Shown here one piece after another: positions 9,019 to 17,210 of a DNA stretch of 64,000 nt. The notes under the pieces are model-generated. The model made no database searches, was not told the origin of the DNA, and saw only the letters and a list, made by a program, of their open reading frames with translations. Positions within the stretch are counted from its first letter, which is position 1; every line of letters starts with the position of its first letter. Both the position numbers and the translations under genes were made by a program. Source of the DNA: an uncultured Pontibacter sp. (lineage in GTDB: Bacteria > Bacteroidota > Bacteroidia > Cytophagales > Hymenobacteraceae); contig NZ_CANLZM010000002.1 of the NCBI RefSeq assembly GCF_947495565.1, positions 457,978 through 521,977 of the forward strand, read 5' to 3'.

Positions 9019-9684
9019 ATGAAGAAGAATTGGTGGAAAGTACTGGCAGTGGTGCTACTGGTTTTTACGGTAGTGGCCGGTATGCTTGCTGAAGTGCCGC
9101 GGTTGGCCATACTTAATGAAACCATCCGCAATCTGTTCTTTCACGTGCCGATGTGGTTTGGCATGATCCTGATCCTGCTGGTTTCGGTAGTTTACTCTAT
9201 TAAATACCTGAGCGACCCTACCGTAAAAAACGATGTGATAGCTTTCGAGGCTGCCAAAGTAGGGATACTTTTTGGCGTGCTGGGCATTGTAACAGGTATG
9301 GAGTGGGCCAAATTTACTTGGGGCGAGTACTGGAGCAATGACCCGAAGCAGAACGCATCAGCCATTGGCTTGTTAATTTACTTCGCTTATCTGGTACTGC
9401 GCAGTTCGTTTAGCGAACAGCAGCAGCGCGCGCGCATCAGTGCCGTGTATAATATTTTTGCGTTTGCGGCGCTTATTCCGCTGCTGTTTATACTCCCGCG
9501 CCTCACCGACTCGCTGCACCCCGGCAACGGCGGCAACCCCGGCTTTAACACCTACGACATGGACAGCAGCCTGCGCATCATCTTTTACCCGGCCGTACTA
9601 GGCTGGACGCTGCTGGGAATTTGGATGGTGAACGTAAAATCAAGATTAGAAATACTGAGACAACGCTTATATGAAACTGTTTAG
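9019..9684 (+). CDS. ccmC: Heme lyase/handling protein CcmC
   Basis: Membrane protein that presents heme to CcmE for covalent attachment. Six membrane helices are visible. The tryptophan-rich periplasmic heme motif is present in a diverged form, WGEYWSNDPKQ, where the common form is WGxxWxWD. The early FFHVPMWFGM segment supplies one expected axial histidine; the second is in DSLHPGN. I prefer ATG 9019 over the TTG at 9010 because it gives a clean Lys-rich N-terminus before the first helix. It overlaps the next gene by 14 bp. Confidence 0.9.
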   Translation: MKKNWWKVLAVVLLVFTVVAGMLAEVPRLAILNETIRNLFFHVPMWFGMILILLVSVVYSIKYLSDPTVKNDVIAFEAAKVGILFGVLGIVTGMEWAKFTWGEYWSNDPKQNASAIGLLIYFAYLVLRSSFSEQQQRARISAVYNIFAFAALIPLLFILPRLTDSLHPGNGGNPGFNTYDMDSSLRIIFYPAVLGWTLLGIWMVNVKSRLEILRQRLYETV

Positions 9685-9952
9685 AATACTGGCCTTGTGG
9701 TGCTTTATACTTGGCGCCGCAGCAGGCTTGCAGCCGGCTCAAGCGCAGGCTGCCCAAACGGAGGTAGAGCTTTCGTCGGCTCCGCAACATGATGTGGAAA
9801 TGGCAGACACCTTACGCCAGGATGGGAAAATTTACGTGGTGGTGATTGTGCTGCTATCGGTGCTGGCGGGCACTATTGCCTACTTGGTAACCATAGACCG
9901 AAAGGTAAGCCAACTGGAGAAACAACTGAAAGACAACCTGGTGAACAGGTAA
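9671..9952 (+). CDS. CcmD-like small membrane protein with signal peptide
   Basis: A 93-aa protein. It has an N-terminal signal (about residues 1-25, ending QPAQAQA), a short acidic region, one membrane helix (about residues 56-75, YVVVIVLLSVLAGTIAYLV), and a charged tail DRKVSQLEKQLKD. CcmD helps release CcmE from CcmABC. The position directly after ccmC, the single helix and the charged tail fit that role. The extra signal region is longer than in proteobacterial CcmD, so the name rests on context. Confidence 0.7.
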   Translation: MKLFRILALWCFILGAAAGLQPAQAQAAQTEVELSSAPQHDVEMADTLRQDGKIYVVVIVLLSVLAGTIAYLVTIDRKVSQLEKQLKDNLVNR

Positions 9953-10047
9953 TAAATAAAGAGGTTTAAAGTAGCCTGCGCATTCAGCCAGCAGGGCTGA
10001 GATTTGCGTAGAAAGTTCATCTAAATTCAAGTTTATACTTTTTTACG

Positions 10048-10362
10048 ATGAGCATCACCTTAAACCCTCGCTTATATGTTTCGCTGAGTCCGCTGGAGCA
10101 CGTGAAACCGCACCCGATTAACGACGGCCGCTTCGACCCAGCCTTTGCTTACAAAGTATTGGGCGTTTACAATGCCAGCGAAACATCGGAGTGCTTCTTT
10201 ATAATAAGCAACACCTACCACGAAATGTGGTTTATATCGCAGCGGCACCTGCGCACCTACAAACTTCTTGATTCAGATGATTTTTTCATCAGGCTGCAGG
10301 AAGGAGAGGGTAAAACAACTGAAAGCACAGCCTTTGAGGCCAAAGTGCTGCCCATTACTTAA
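10048..10362 (+). CDS. Conserved small protein of unknown function in the ccm cluster
   Basis: A 104-aa soluble protein without signal peptide or membrane helix. I do not recognise a domain. The sequence is compact and mixed (KVLGVYNASETSECFFIISNTYHEMWFISQRHLRTYKLL), which suggests a small folded alpha/beta protein. It sits between the ccmD-like gene and ccmE on the same strand. Cotranscription is plausible but the gaps (95 and 133 bp) would allow separate promoters. No role in heme delivery can be read from the sequence itself. Confidence 0.75.
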   Translation: MSITLNPRLYVSLSPLEHVKPHPINDGRFDPAFAYKVLGVYNASETSECFFIISNTYHEMWFISQRHLRTYKLLDSDDFFIRLQEGEGKTTESTAFEAKVLPIT

Positions 10363-10495
10363 AACGGCACCCGCTGACGGATTACCCCTTTGGTGTGTGC
10401 CTTTTTGAGCCTTTAAATAGTTTTTGCAGGATGGATTTAAAACGATTCGTCATGTGTTAGGCTAACAGAAAAAGAGTACCTATACTTTTACTAAG

Positions 10496-10921
10496 ATGAA
10501 AAAGACACACATCATCGGGATTTTAGTGATTGCTGTAGCAATTGTTATCATCATGTCTTCGGTGGGCGATGCCAGCACGTATGTATCTTTCGGTGAGGCC
10601 ATTGAGCGCGCCGAGGATGGCGACATGACCAAAGTACACGTAGTAGGCCGTCTTAAAAAAGATCCTCAGGGCCACATTGTTGAGATGAACTACGACCCGC
10701 TTGTGGACCCCAATTATTTTAGCTTTACGCTGGTAGATACCAACCGTGTAGAGCAGCGGGTAGTGTACTTCAACCCTAAACCGCAGGACTTCGAGCGCTC
10801 TGAGCAGGTCGTGATTACAGGCAACATGCAAAAAGATGTGTTTGTAGCCGACAAGATCCTGCTAAAATGCCCATCTAAGTATGTGGAGAAAGAAATCCAG
10901 CAAAACACAGCAAGCCTTTAA
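10496..10921 (+). CDS. ccmE: Heme chaperone CcmE, CxxxY variant
   Basis: Periplasmic heme carrier that binds heme covalently and passes it to CcmF. The 141-aa protein has one N-terminal membrane anchor (about residues 5-22, IIGILVIAVAIVIIMSSVG) and an OB-fold (VHVVGRLKKDPQG to VVITGNMQKDVFVADKILLKC). In most bacteria heme is bound by His in an HxxxY motif. Here the position reads CPSKY (Cys125, Tyr129), the CxxxY form known from some archaea and Desulfovibrio. It is upstream of ccmF, separated by a repeat hairpin. Confidence 0.9.
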   Translation: MKKTHIIGILVIAVAIVIIMSSVGDASTYVSFGEAIERAEDGDMTKVHVVGRLKKDPQGHIVEMNYDPLVDPNYFSFTLVDTNRVEQRVVYFNPKPQDFERSEQVVITGNMQKDVFVADKILLKCPSKYVEKEIQQNTASL

Positions 10922-10924
10922 TGT

Positions 10925-11009
10925 AGTTAGAAAGTTAAAAGGTTAAAGAGTTAGAAAATCAGCTCTTTAACCTTTTAACTCTTTAACCTTTTAACTCTAT
11001 AACTTTCAA
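10925..11009. repeat. TTAAC-rich inverted repeat between ccmE and ccmF
   Basis: AGTTAAAAGGTTAAAGAG (10933-10950) is the perfect reverse complement of 10963-10980, with a 12-nt loop. The right-arm sequence is then repeated directly after 10980. It fills nearly the whole gap between two ccm genes. There is no T-tract, so it is a repeat element rather than a standard terminator. Confidence 0.75.
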
Positions 11010-11011
11010 AG

Positions 11012-13606
11012 ATGATTAACACGCTGATCGGGGATATTGGCCATACGAGTGTGATTGTGGCTTTTGTGGCGGCCATAGTATCCTCTTACGCATACTTTAT
11101 GGCGTCGCGCGCCAACGTAGAACTCACCGGCGACGATAGCTGGCGCAAGCTGGCACGCGGGGCTTTTTACGTGCACGGAGCCGCCGTCATGATGATAATC
11201 TTCTCGCTGTTCAACATTATTCACGAGCATCGTTACGAATATTACTACGCCTGGAGCCACTCTTCCAACCACCTGCCGGTTCATTACATGATCTCCAGCT
11301 TCTGGGAAGGCCAGGAAGGATCGTTTCTGCTCTGGATATTCTGGCATGTAGTGCTGGGCGTGGTGCTGATTAACAGCAGCCGTAAAAACAAAGTATGGGA
11401 AGCTCCGGTAATGGGTGTTTTCGCCTTTGTGCAGCTCTTCCTTACATCCATGATTTTGGGTGTGGTGATTGGAGACCTGAAGATCGGCTCCTCTCCTTTT
11501 ATTCTGATGCGCGACTTTATGCCGGATACGCCAGTGTTCGCCATGGACCCTGATTTTGTACCTGCCGATGGCACTGGCCTTAACCCGCTGCTACAGAACT
11601 ACTGGATGGTGATTCACCCGCCAACGCTGTTCCTGGGTTTTGCAGCTACACTGGTGCCATTTGCCTTCGCTATAGCCGGCCTTTGGAAAGGTAAGTTTGC
11701 CGAGTGGATTAAGCCTGCCCTGCCGTGGTCGCATTTTGCGGCTGTGTCTTTGGGCATTGGCATTATGATGGGTGCTTACTGGGCGTATGAAACACTCAAC
11801 TTTGGTGGCTACTGGAACTGGGACCCGGTGGAGAACGCCGTATACATTCCGTGGCTGGTGCTTGTGGGCGCTATCCATACAATGATTGCCTATAACCGTG
11901 GCAAGTCGGGTCTGAAAGCCTCTTTCATACTGGTGATCGCCTCTTTTATACTTATCCTTTACGCTACCTTCCTCACCCGAAGCGGCATTTTGGGTAATGC
12001 CTCTGTGCACTCATTTACGGACCTTGGCCTTTCCGGCCAGCTGTTTTCATACTTAGCGGCGCTTGCTGTGCTAGCGGTTGCGCTACTGGTATACCGCTGG
12101 AAAAGTATTCCGACTACTGATAAAGAATTGACCACTTACAGCGGCGAGTTTTGGGTGTTTATTGGGGCAGTTGTACTTTGTTTGGCTGCTTTCCAGGTAT
12201 TGTTTACCACTTCTATTCCGGTTTACAACTCTTTTATGGGCTTTATCGGCATAGAGTCTAATGCAGCGCTGCCAGCTGATCAGATTGCACACTATACCAA
12301 GTTTCAGCTTTGGGGCGGTGTGGCAATTGCTATACTTACCGGCATCGGCCAATTACTGTGGTGGCGCAAAGGCGAGAAAGGCAGCTTTGTAGATGCGATT
12401 ACTTTACCAGGCATGCTAACGCTGCTTTTCGCCAGCTTGATTATCGTGCTCTCCAAGCTCGGTATGCTGCACGAGACCATGGACAATCCTGTGTTTATTA
12501 TCTTACTGGTAGCCGCCTTGTTTGCTGTGTTTGCTAACCTGAGCATCATCCTGAGCCTGCTGCACAAAAAGATATCGCTTTCGGGTGGTGCCGTGGCGCA
12601 CATAGGCATAGCACTCATGCTGCTGGGCATACTGTTCTCATCAGGTTACGACAATATTATCTCCCAAAATACATCCGGCTTAGTTTACTCCCGTGAGTTT
12701 CCGGAAGATATTAACCGCGATAACGTACTGCTGTGGCGCAACACGCCCGTGGACATGGACAAGTATAGCGTAAGCTACCATGGCCAGTTTCAGGAAGTGA
12801 CCGGCGTACCAGGTTACATAAACCGAGAGCTGCTCTTCCCTACCGCCGACCCGTATAAAACCATCGCGCGCGGCCAGATTAAGGCAGACGACAAAGTATA
12901 CTTCGAGACCGGCGATACACTAGAGTTATACTCTCCGGAAAACACATACTACAAGGTAGAGTTTAAAGAGCGTGAAGGCGATAAGGTGTTTACCCTTTAT
13001 CCGCGCGCGCAGGTAAACCCTAACATGGGCCTACTAGCTTCTCCGGATATTCAGCATTTTGCTAACATGGACCTTTATACCCACGTTTCTTCCATTCCTG
13101 ACCCGAACGAGGAGAAAGACTGGGGCGAGCTGCAGGAGTATGATCTTGCCGTTGGAGACACTATTATCCTGAATGATTATGTGGCTGTGTTTAACGGTGT
13201 GGAGCAGATAAAGCAAGTGCCGGGCGTAACGCTGGAACCAGGCGATGTGGCCGTGCAAGCTGATCTGAAAATATACGGAGAGCGTAAAACTTACCACGCA
13301 CACCCGGTGCTGATGATCAAGAACCAGATGATGGGCCGCGTACCGGAAGAAGTCGGTGATCTTGGCCTGCGCCTCACCTTCCTGAACATCGACACAGAAA
13401 ATAACAAGTTTAAGATAGGTGTAAACGCTTCGCAAAAGGACTATGTGATTCTAAAAGCAATTGAAAAGCCTTTTGTAAACATCCTCTGGATAGGCACTAT
13501 TGTTATGTCTATCGGTTTTGTGATGGCCATTGTGCGCCGCAAAGACGGTAGCGCAAAAGCCAAGCCAGCCGCTCCGAAAGAAAAGAGAAAAGCACAGGCA
13601 GCTTAA
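11012..13606 (+). CDS. ccmF: Cytochrome c heme lyase subunit CcmF
   Basis: Integral membrane protein that takes heme from CcmE and joins it to apocytochrome c. The 864-aa product has about 14 membrane helices in the first 560 residues. The tryptophan-rich heme motif GGYWNWDPVENA lies near residue 270, and conserved histidines include VIHPPTLFLG and the HSSNHLPVHYM segment. After the core there is a long soluble region of about 270 residues before a last helix near residue 830, so it is longer than proteobacterial CcmF (about 650 aa). It ends with a basic Ala/Lys-rich tail. It is the last gene of the ccm block and is followed by a terminator. Confidence 0.93.
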   Translation: MINTLIGDIGHTSVIVAFVAAIVSSYAYFMASRANVELTGDDSWRKLARGAFYVHGAAVMMIIFSLFNIIHEHRYEYYYAWSHSSNHLPVHYMISSFWEGQEGSFLLWIFWHVVLGVVLINSSRKNKVWEAPVMGVFAFVQLFLTSMILGVVIGDLKIGSSPFILMRDFMPDTPVFAMDPDFVPADGTGLNPLLQNYWMVIHPPTLFLGFAATLVPFAFAIAGLWKGKFAEWIKPALPWSHFAAVSLGIGIMMGAYWAYETLNFGGYWNWDPVENAVYIPWLVLVGAIHTMIAYNRGKSGLKASFILVIASFILILYATFLTRSGILGNASVHSFTDLGLSGQLFSYLAALAVLAVALLVYRWKSIPTTDKELTTYSGEFWVFIGAVVLCLAAFQVLFTTSIPVYNSFMGFIGIESNAALPADQIAHYTKFQLWGGVAIAILTGIGQLLWWRKGEKGSFVDAITLPGMLTLLFASLIIVLSKLGMLHETMDNPVFIILLVAALFAVFANLSIILSLLHKKISLSGGAVAHIGIALMLLGILFSSGYDNIISQNTSGLVYSREFPEDINRDNVLLWRNTPVDMDKYSVSYHGQFQEVTGVPGYINRELLFPTADPYKTIARGQIKADDKVYFETGDTLELYSPENTYYKVEFKEREGDKVFTLYPRAQVNPNMGLLASPDIQHFANMDLYTHVSSIPDPNEEKDWGELQEYDLAVGDTIILNDYVAVFNGVEQIKQVPGVTLEPGDVAVQADLKIYGERKTYHAHPVLMIKNQMMGRVPEEVGDLGLRLTFLNIDTENNKFKIGVNASQKDYVILKAIEKPFVNILWIGTIVMSIGFVMAIVRRKDGSAKAKPAAPKEKRKAQAA

Positions 13607-13622
13607 TTGCAGCCGACCGTAT

Positions 13623-13656
13623 TAAAAGCCTTTGCTGTTGTAGCAAAGGCTTTTTT
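13623..13656 (+). terminator. Terminator after ccmF
   Basis: AAAAGCCTTTGCT pairs with AGCAAAGGCTTTT across a short loop and is followed by Ts. Confidence 0.9.
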
Positions 13657-13712
13657 GTTTTGCAGCCCGTACCGCTTAACTTGCCGTAGCAGCAAAGTAT
13701 AAACAAGAAAGT

Positions 13713-14492
13713 ATGAACATAGCTATAATTGGAGCAGGCAATGTGGGTTGGCATCTGGCACAGGCGCTGCAGTCGGCGGGGCATACCATAACCGCCGCTT
13801 ACAGCCGCTCCGCCTCTCCCCGCGAAGAACTGGCTCAGCTTTTGCCTCACGCGCAACCTGTCGGCTCGCTTAATTTTCAATCCATTGCTGCTGACGTTGC
13901 CCTAATAGCCGTGCCTGACGCCGCACTTGCCTCTGTGGCCGCCGCTCTGCAGGTAAAACAGGGAACAGTGGTGGCACATACATCAGGGTCGCAGCCCTTG
14001 AGTATACTTAACACTGTAAAAGGCGCTACAACCGGTGTTTTTTATCCGCTCCAGACATTCTCTAAAACCAAAACAGTAGACTTTAAACAGGTGCCTATAC
14101 TTTTAGAGGCCAGGGATGAGGAAACGCTTCAGCTGCTGCTGAGCCTGGCGCAAAGTATAAGCAGCACTGTGGAAGCCGTGGCATCAGGGGCCCGAAAGCA
14201 GCTGCACCTGGCAGCCGTGTTTGCCTGTAATTTCACCAATCATTTGCTGGGCATCAGCCGAGAACTGCTTGAGGAAGCCAACCTGCCCCACCACCTGCTG
14301 CAGCCGCTCTTGCAGGAAACTATTGCCAAGGCCATGCAGCAGCACCCGTACACGGTTCAAACCGGTCCCGCTATCCGTCACGACCAAAACGTGATTGAAG
14401 CGCACCTGCACATGCTGCAGCAGCAGCCTCAACTGCAGGAGCTTTACCGGCTGCTCACACAAAGTATACAGGCCGCTTCTAAAAACCATTAA
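13713..14492 (+). CDS. Rossmann-fold / DUF2520 domain protein
   Basis: A 259-aa predicted oxidoreductase-like protein. The N-terminal Rossmann fold is clear from MNIAIIGAGNVGWHLAQALQ (GxGxxG nucleotide site, residues 7-12). A second half follows that matches the DUF2520 helical domain (GVFYPLQTFSK, AVFACNFTNHLLGIS). Proteins of this type resemble ProC/F420-dependent reductases in fold, but the substrate is unknown. It stands alone between the ccmF terminator and the ferredoxin gene. Many Gln and His residues near the C-terminus are unremarkable for the family. Confidence 0.82.
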   Translation: MNIAIIGAGNVGWHLAQALQSAGHTITAAYSRSASPREELAQLLPHAQPVGSLNFQSIAADVALIAVPDAALASVAAALQVKQGTVVAHTSGSQPLSILNTVKGATTGVFYPLQTFSKTKTVDFKQVPILLEARDEETLQLLLSLAQSISSTVEAVASGARKQLHLAAVFACNFTNHLLGISRELLEEANLPHHLLQPLLQETIAKAMQQHPYTVQTGPAIRHDQNVIEAHLHMLQQQPQLQELYRLLTQSIQAASKNH

Positions 14493-14547
14493 CCATTTAT
14501 TCCAAATACCTGTTAAACTAAGCCAGCGTATAAGCCTTCTCGTATAC

Positions 14548-14578
14548 TTTGATTCGGAAAGCTGGCTTTGTAACTTTG
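14548..14578 (+). promoter_or_regulatory. Promoter of the ferredoxin gene
   Basis: TTTG at 14548-14551 and TAACTTTG at 14571-14578, with 19 bp between, is close to the ideal Bacteroidetes promoter. The expected TSS is near 14585, about 17 nt before the ATG. Confidence 0.75.
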
Positions 14579-14601
14579 CACTTTAGTATAAAGACACAGA
14601 C

Positions 14602-14931
14602 ATGAAAGTTGTAAATATAACATTTAAGTTTGCCGACGGCTCACCGGATGAGACTCACCCGGCTGTTGAAGGCGAATCAGTGCTGGATGTAGCCCTTAAC
14701 AACAGCATACAGCTGCAGCACAACTGCGGCGGCGTGTGTGGCTGCAGCACCTGCCACGTATACATAGAAGCCGGCATGGACGACCTGCCGGAGATCTCAG
14801 ACAAAGAAGAAGACTATATTGACCGTGCTGTAGATCCGCGCATCAACTCCAGGCTAGGCTGCCAGTGCGTAGTGCAGGGCAATGAGGATGTTGTGGTTAC
14901 TATTCCGGAGCAGGATTTTCTGGGCCATTAA
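14602..14931 (+). CDS. fdx: [2Fe-2S] ferredoxin, adrenodoxin/Isc type
   Basis: Small electron carrier of the type used in iron-sulfur cluster assembly. The 109-aa sequence has ligands Cys42, Cys48 and Cys51 in NCGGVCGCSTC and the last cysteine in GCQC (87/89), which is the CX5CX2C...C pattern of adrenodoxin-type ferredoxins. An extra Cys46 sits within the loop. It has its own good promoter and is followed 72 bp later by iscX, so the two probably work together in cluster assembly. IscS, IscU and the Hsc chaperones are not in the window. Confidence 0.9.
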   Translation: MKVVNITFKFADGSPDETHPAVEGESVLDVALNNSIQLQHNCGGVCGCSTCHVYIEAGMDDLPEISDKEEDYIDRAVDPRINSRLGCQCVVQGNEDVVVTIPEQDFLGH

Positions 14932-15003
14932 TTCATTAGATAAACAACAAACGGCATCTATCGGTAACAGGTAAATGCTGGATGATAAAGAGAAAGACAA
15001 AGT

Positions 15004-15240
15004 ATGAGCTACGAGCCACCAATACACTGGAACGATTACGAAGACATTGCCATGGCGCTTTACGAGAAGTTCGGCGATGATTTTACAGAGTCTAAGATTT
15101 ACCGCATCCGTTTCACCGAGCTGCTGGACTGGGTGCTGTCGCTGCCTAACTTTGAGGGCACCCGCGAGCAGGCTAACGAAGGACACCTGGAGCAAATCCA
15201 AGCGGCCTGGGTATACGAGTGGCGCGATAACCAGGATTAA
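15004..15240 (+). CDS. iscX: Fe-S assembly protein IscX
   Basis: A 78-aa acidic protein of the IscX (YfhJ) family, which binds the cysteine desulfurase IscS and tunes iron-sulfur cluster assembly. Matching features are the start WNDYEDIAMALYEKFGD, the central IRFTELLDWVLSLPNFEG and the terminal HLEQIQAAWVYEW, in the family's order and at its usual length. It lies directly after the Isc-type ferredoxin, as in proteobacterial isc operons. A terminator follows. Confidence 0.9.
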   Translation: MSYEPPIHWNDYEDIAMALYEKFGDDFTESKIYRIRFTELLDWVLSLPNFEGTREQANEGHLEQIQAAWVYEWRDNQD

Positions 15241-15287
15241 TTCATACCTGTATCTGCAAGTATAAATTCAGAATTTTCTATACTTTT

Positions 15288-15317
15288 AAAGGCTCTTTCA
15301 GCGGAAAGAGCCTTTTC
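15288..15317 (+). terminator. Terminator after iscX
   Basis: AAAGGCTCTTTC pairs with GAAAGAGCCTTT (12-bp stem) with a 4-nt loop; a TTTT tail follows. Confidence 0.85.
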
Positions 15318-15378
15318 AGTTTTTATAAAGTAACATAGAGCTGCCAGTTTAAAGCTCCTTCACCTATAAATCACTTAT

Positions 15379-15876
15379 ATGTCTATTACCCAAACTGACT
15401 TCAAAAGCATCAACACATTCGTTTTTGATGTAGATGGTGTGCTAACCGATGGTTTGCTTTACTGCTTTGCCGACGGCGAACAAGTTCGCGCTTTTAATAT
15501 AAAAGACGGCTTTGCCATTAAGCACGCCATCAGCCAAGGCTATCGCGTTGCCATCATCTCAGGCAAAAACGAGCCCGGTGTGCGCCGCCGCCTCGAACAG
15601 CTGGGCATTGAAGACATTTATTTAGGCATTGATGAAAAAGTGGATACACTGGAGGATTACTTATACATGCAGGGCATTAATCCGGCCACGGTAGCTTACA
15701 TGGGAGACGACATGCCGGACTATGAGGTAATGCAGCGCTGCGGTTTGCGCGCCTGCCCAGCCGATGCTGCCGAAGACATTAAAGCCATCTCTACATTTAT
15801 CTCCACTAAAAATGGAGGCCGGGGAGCTGTTAGACAGCTTATTGAGACTATCATGAAAACACAGGACAACTGGTAG
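15379..15876 (+). CDS. KdsC-like HAD phosphatase (KDO 8-phosphate phosphatase family)
   Basis: A 165-aa HAD-superfamily hydrolase with a minimal cap. The nucleophile motif is FVFDVDGVLTDG (DxD near residue 16), motif II is IISGK, and the metal-binding end is YMGDDMPDYEVM. This set matches KdsC, which removes phosphate from KDO-8-phosphate in LPS core synthesis, and also the related CMP-NeuAc phosphatase half. The length is normal for KdsC. No other kds gene is nearby, so I leave the symbol empty. Confidence 0.82.
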   Translation: MSITQTDFKSINTFVFDVDGVLTDGLLYCFADGEQVRAFNIKDGFAIKHAISQGYRVAIISGKNEPGVRRRLEQLGIEDIYLGIDEKVDTLEDYLYMQGINPATVAYMGDDMPDYEVMQRCGLRACPADAAEDIKAISTFISTKNGGRGAVRQLIETIMKTQDNW

Positions 15877-15997
15877 CTAAATTGGATTTATACTATTTTA
15901 CCAATAAATAGAAGATTTTATTTAATAGACTATTGGATATATAGAAAATAATTTTTAGTTTACGACCAGTTTAATTACCATCAACAGTTCAATTTTT

Positions 15998-16192
15998 ATG
16001 AAGACAGGAAAAGTAAAGTTCTTTATCGAATCAAAAGGTTTCGGCTTTATCACCGAAGACGACACTAACGAAGATTTCTTTGTACACGTTACCGGCCTAA
16101 ACGGTCTGCAGATTGAGCAAAACGATCGCGTTGAGTTCGACACGGTAGAAGGCAAAAAAGGAATCAATGCAGTAAACGTGAAGAAGTTCTAA
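15998..16192 (+). CDS. Cold-shock domain protein
   Basis: A 64-aa CspA-type nucleic-acid-binding protein. RNP1 is KGFGFI and RNP2 is DFFVH, both on the five-stranded OB-fold expected for the family. It is preceded by about 120 bp of very AT-rich DNA that may serve as a leader. It has a terminator just downstream, so it is monocistronic. Confidence 0.95.
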   Translation: MKTGKVKFFIESKGFGFITEDDTNEDFFVHVTGLNGLQIEQNDRVEFDTVEGKKGINAVNVKKF

Positions 16193-16216
16193 GCAAACAT
16201 ACTTTACATGCACAGG

Positions 16217-16245
16217 AAAAGCCCCTACTACAGGGGCTTTTTTTG
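16217..16245 (+). terminator. Terminator after the cold-shock gene
   Basis: AAAAGCCCCT pairs with AGGGGCTTTT, followed by further Ts. Confidence 0.9.
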
Positions 16246-16275
16246 TTGCCTGTTCGGTGTTGCGTCGTAATTTTG
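16242..16275 (+). promoter_or_regulatory. Promoter of the UbiA-family gene
   Basis: TTTG (16242-16245) and TAATTTTG (16268-16275) with a 22-bp gap. The expected TSS is about 27 nt before the GTG start. Confidence 0.5.
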
Positions 16276-16308
16276 TAGCATCAAGCCACACCTGCACCCA
16301 TACCGCCC

Positions 16309-17151
16309 GTGAAATACATCCTGACACTAATACGTGCCCGCAACTTGGTCATGATTGTACTGAGCCAGGCGCTGGTGCAGGCTTGCCTTTTGGCCCCGGG
16401 CCTGGAGTGGCACAGGCTGCTAGACACAAAATTCTGGGTGTTGGCGCTCTCTACTGTTTGCATAGCCGCCGCCGGCTACATCATCAACGACTACTACGAT
16501 ATCAAGATTGACGCCATCAATAAGCCGGAACGGCTACTGATAGGCCGCCGGATACGCAGGCGAAAGGCCATGTTTGCCCACTTGATTTTGTCAGGAGCGG
16601 GTTTGCTGTTGGGGTTGTTACTCTCTATACCTGTAGGGCTTATAAATCTGGGGGCTGTGCTGCTGCTCTGGGGCTATTCGGCACGGCTCAAGAAAATGCT
16701 GCTGATCGGAAATGTGGTGATTGCGCTGCTTTCGGCTTCTATGCTGCTGATAGTGGCTGTGTACGCAGACGAGCTTAACCGCATTACGCTTGGCTATGCC
16801 ACCTTCGCGTTTCTGATTTCGCTTATCCGGGAGATTATCAAAGACATTGAGGATATGAAAGGCGACGCCTCCTTTGAGTGCCGCACACTGCCTATTGTAG
16901 CTGGTATGCGAGGCGCTAAACTGGTGCTTTACCCGTTGGTGGCGGTATTTCAGACTTTTGTTATCATTGTTATACTTCACCCTGCCTCCAGTCTGCTTTT
17001 TGATGGCTACATGGTGTTGCTTGTACTGCTGCCAAGTGTCTGGCTAATCGTAAAGCTGCTGCGCGCAGACCGCAAACGCGATTTTACGTACCTCAGCAAC
17101 CTAAATAAGCTTATTATGTTTACCGGCATACTGTCTATGCTGCTGCTGTAA
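16309..17151 (+). CDS. UbiA-family prenyltransferase
   Basis: A 280-aa membrane enzyme that joins a prenyl chain to an acceptor. The two Mg-diphosphate motifs are present: NDYYDIKID (residues 60-68) and IKDIEDMKGD (second DxxxD, about residue 184). Eight or so membrane helices follow the family's layout. It starts with GTG. The sequence resembles geranylgeranylglycerol-phosphate transferase-like members common in Bacteroidetes, but the acceptor cannot be assigned. It stands alone, with its own promoter and terminator. Confidence 0.85.
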   Translation: MKYILTLIRARNLVMIVLSQALVQACLLAPGLEWHRLLDTKFWVLALSTVCIAAAGYIINDYYDIKIDAINKPERLLIGRRIRRRKAMFAHLILSGAGLLLGLLLSIPVGLINLGAVLLLWGYSARLKKMLLIGNVVIALLSASMLLIVAVYADELNRITLGYATFAFLISLIREIIKDIEDMKGDASFECRTLPIVAGMRGAKLVLYPLVAVFQTFVIIVILHPASSLLFDGYMVLLVLLPSVWLIVKLLRADRKRDFTYLSNLNKLIMFTGILSMLLL

Positions 17152-17154
17152 AAT

Positions 17155-17186
17155 AAAAAGCCCGGGCGGCAGACCCAGGCTTTTTG
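17155..17186. terminator. Bidirectional terminator between ubiA-like and T9SS gene
   Basis: AAAAAGCC and GGCTTTTT bracket a GC-rich loop with internal CGGG/CCCA pairing. It lies between convergent genes and can serve both. Confidence 0.75.
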
Positions 17187-17210
17187 TAATCAATAAGCAA
17201 TTTTGTTGCG

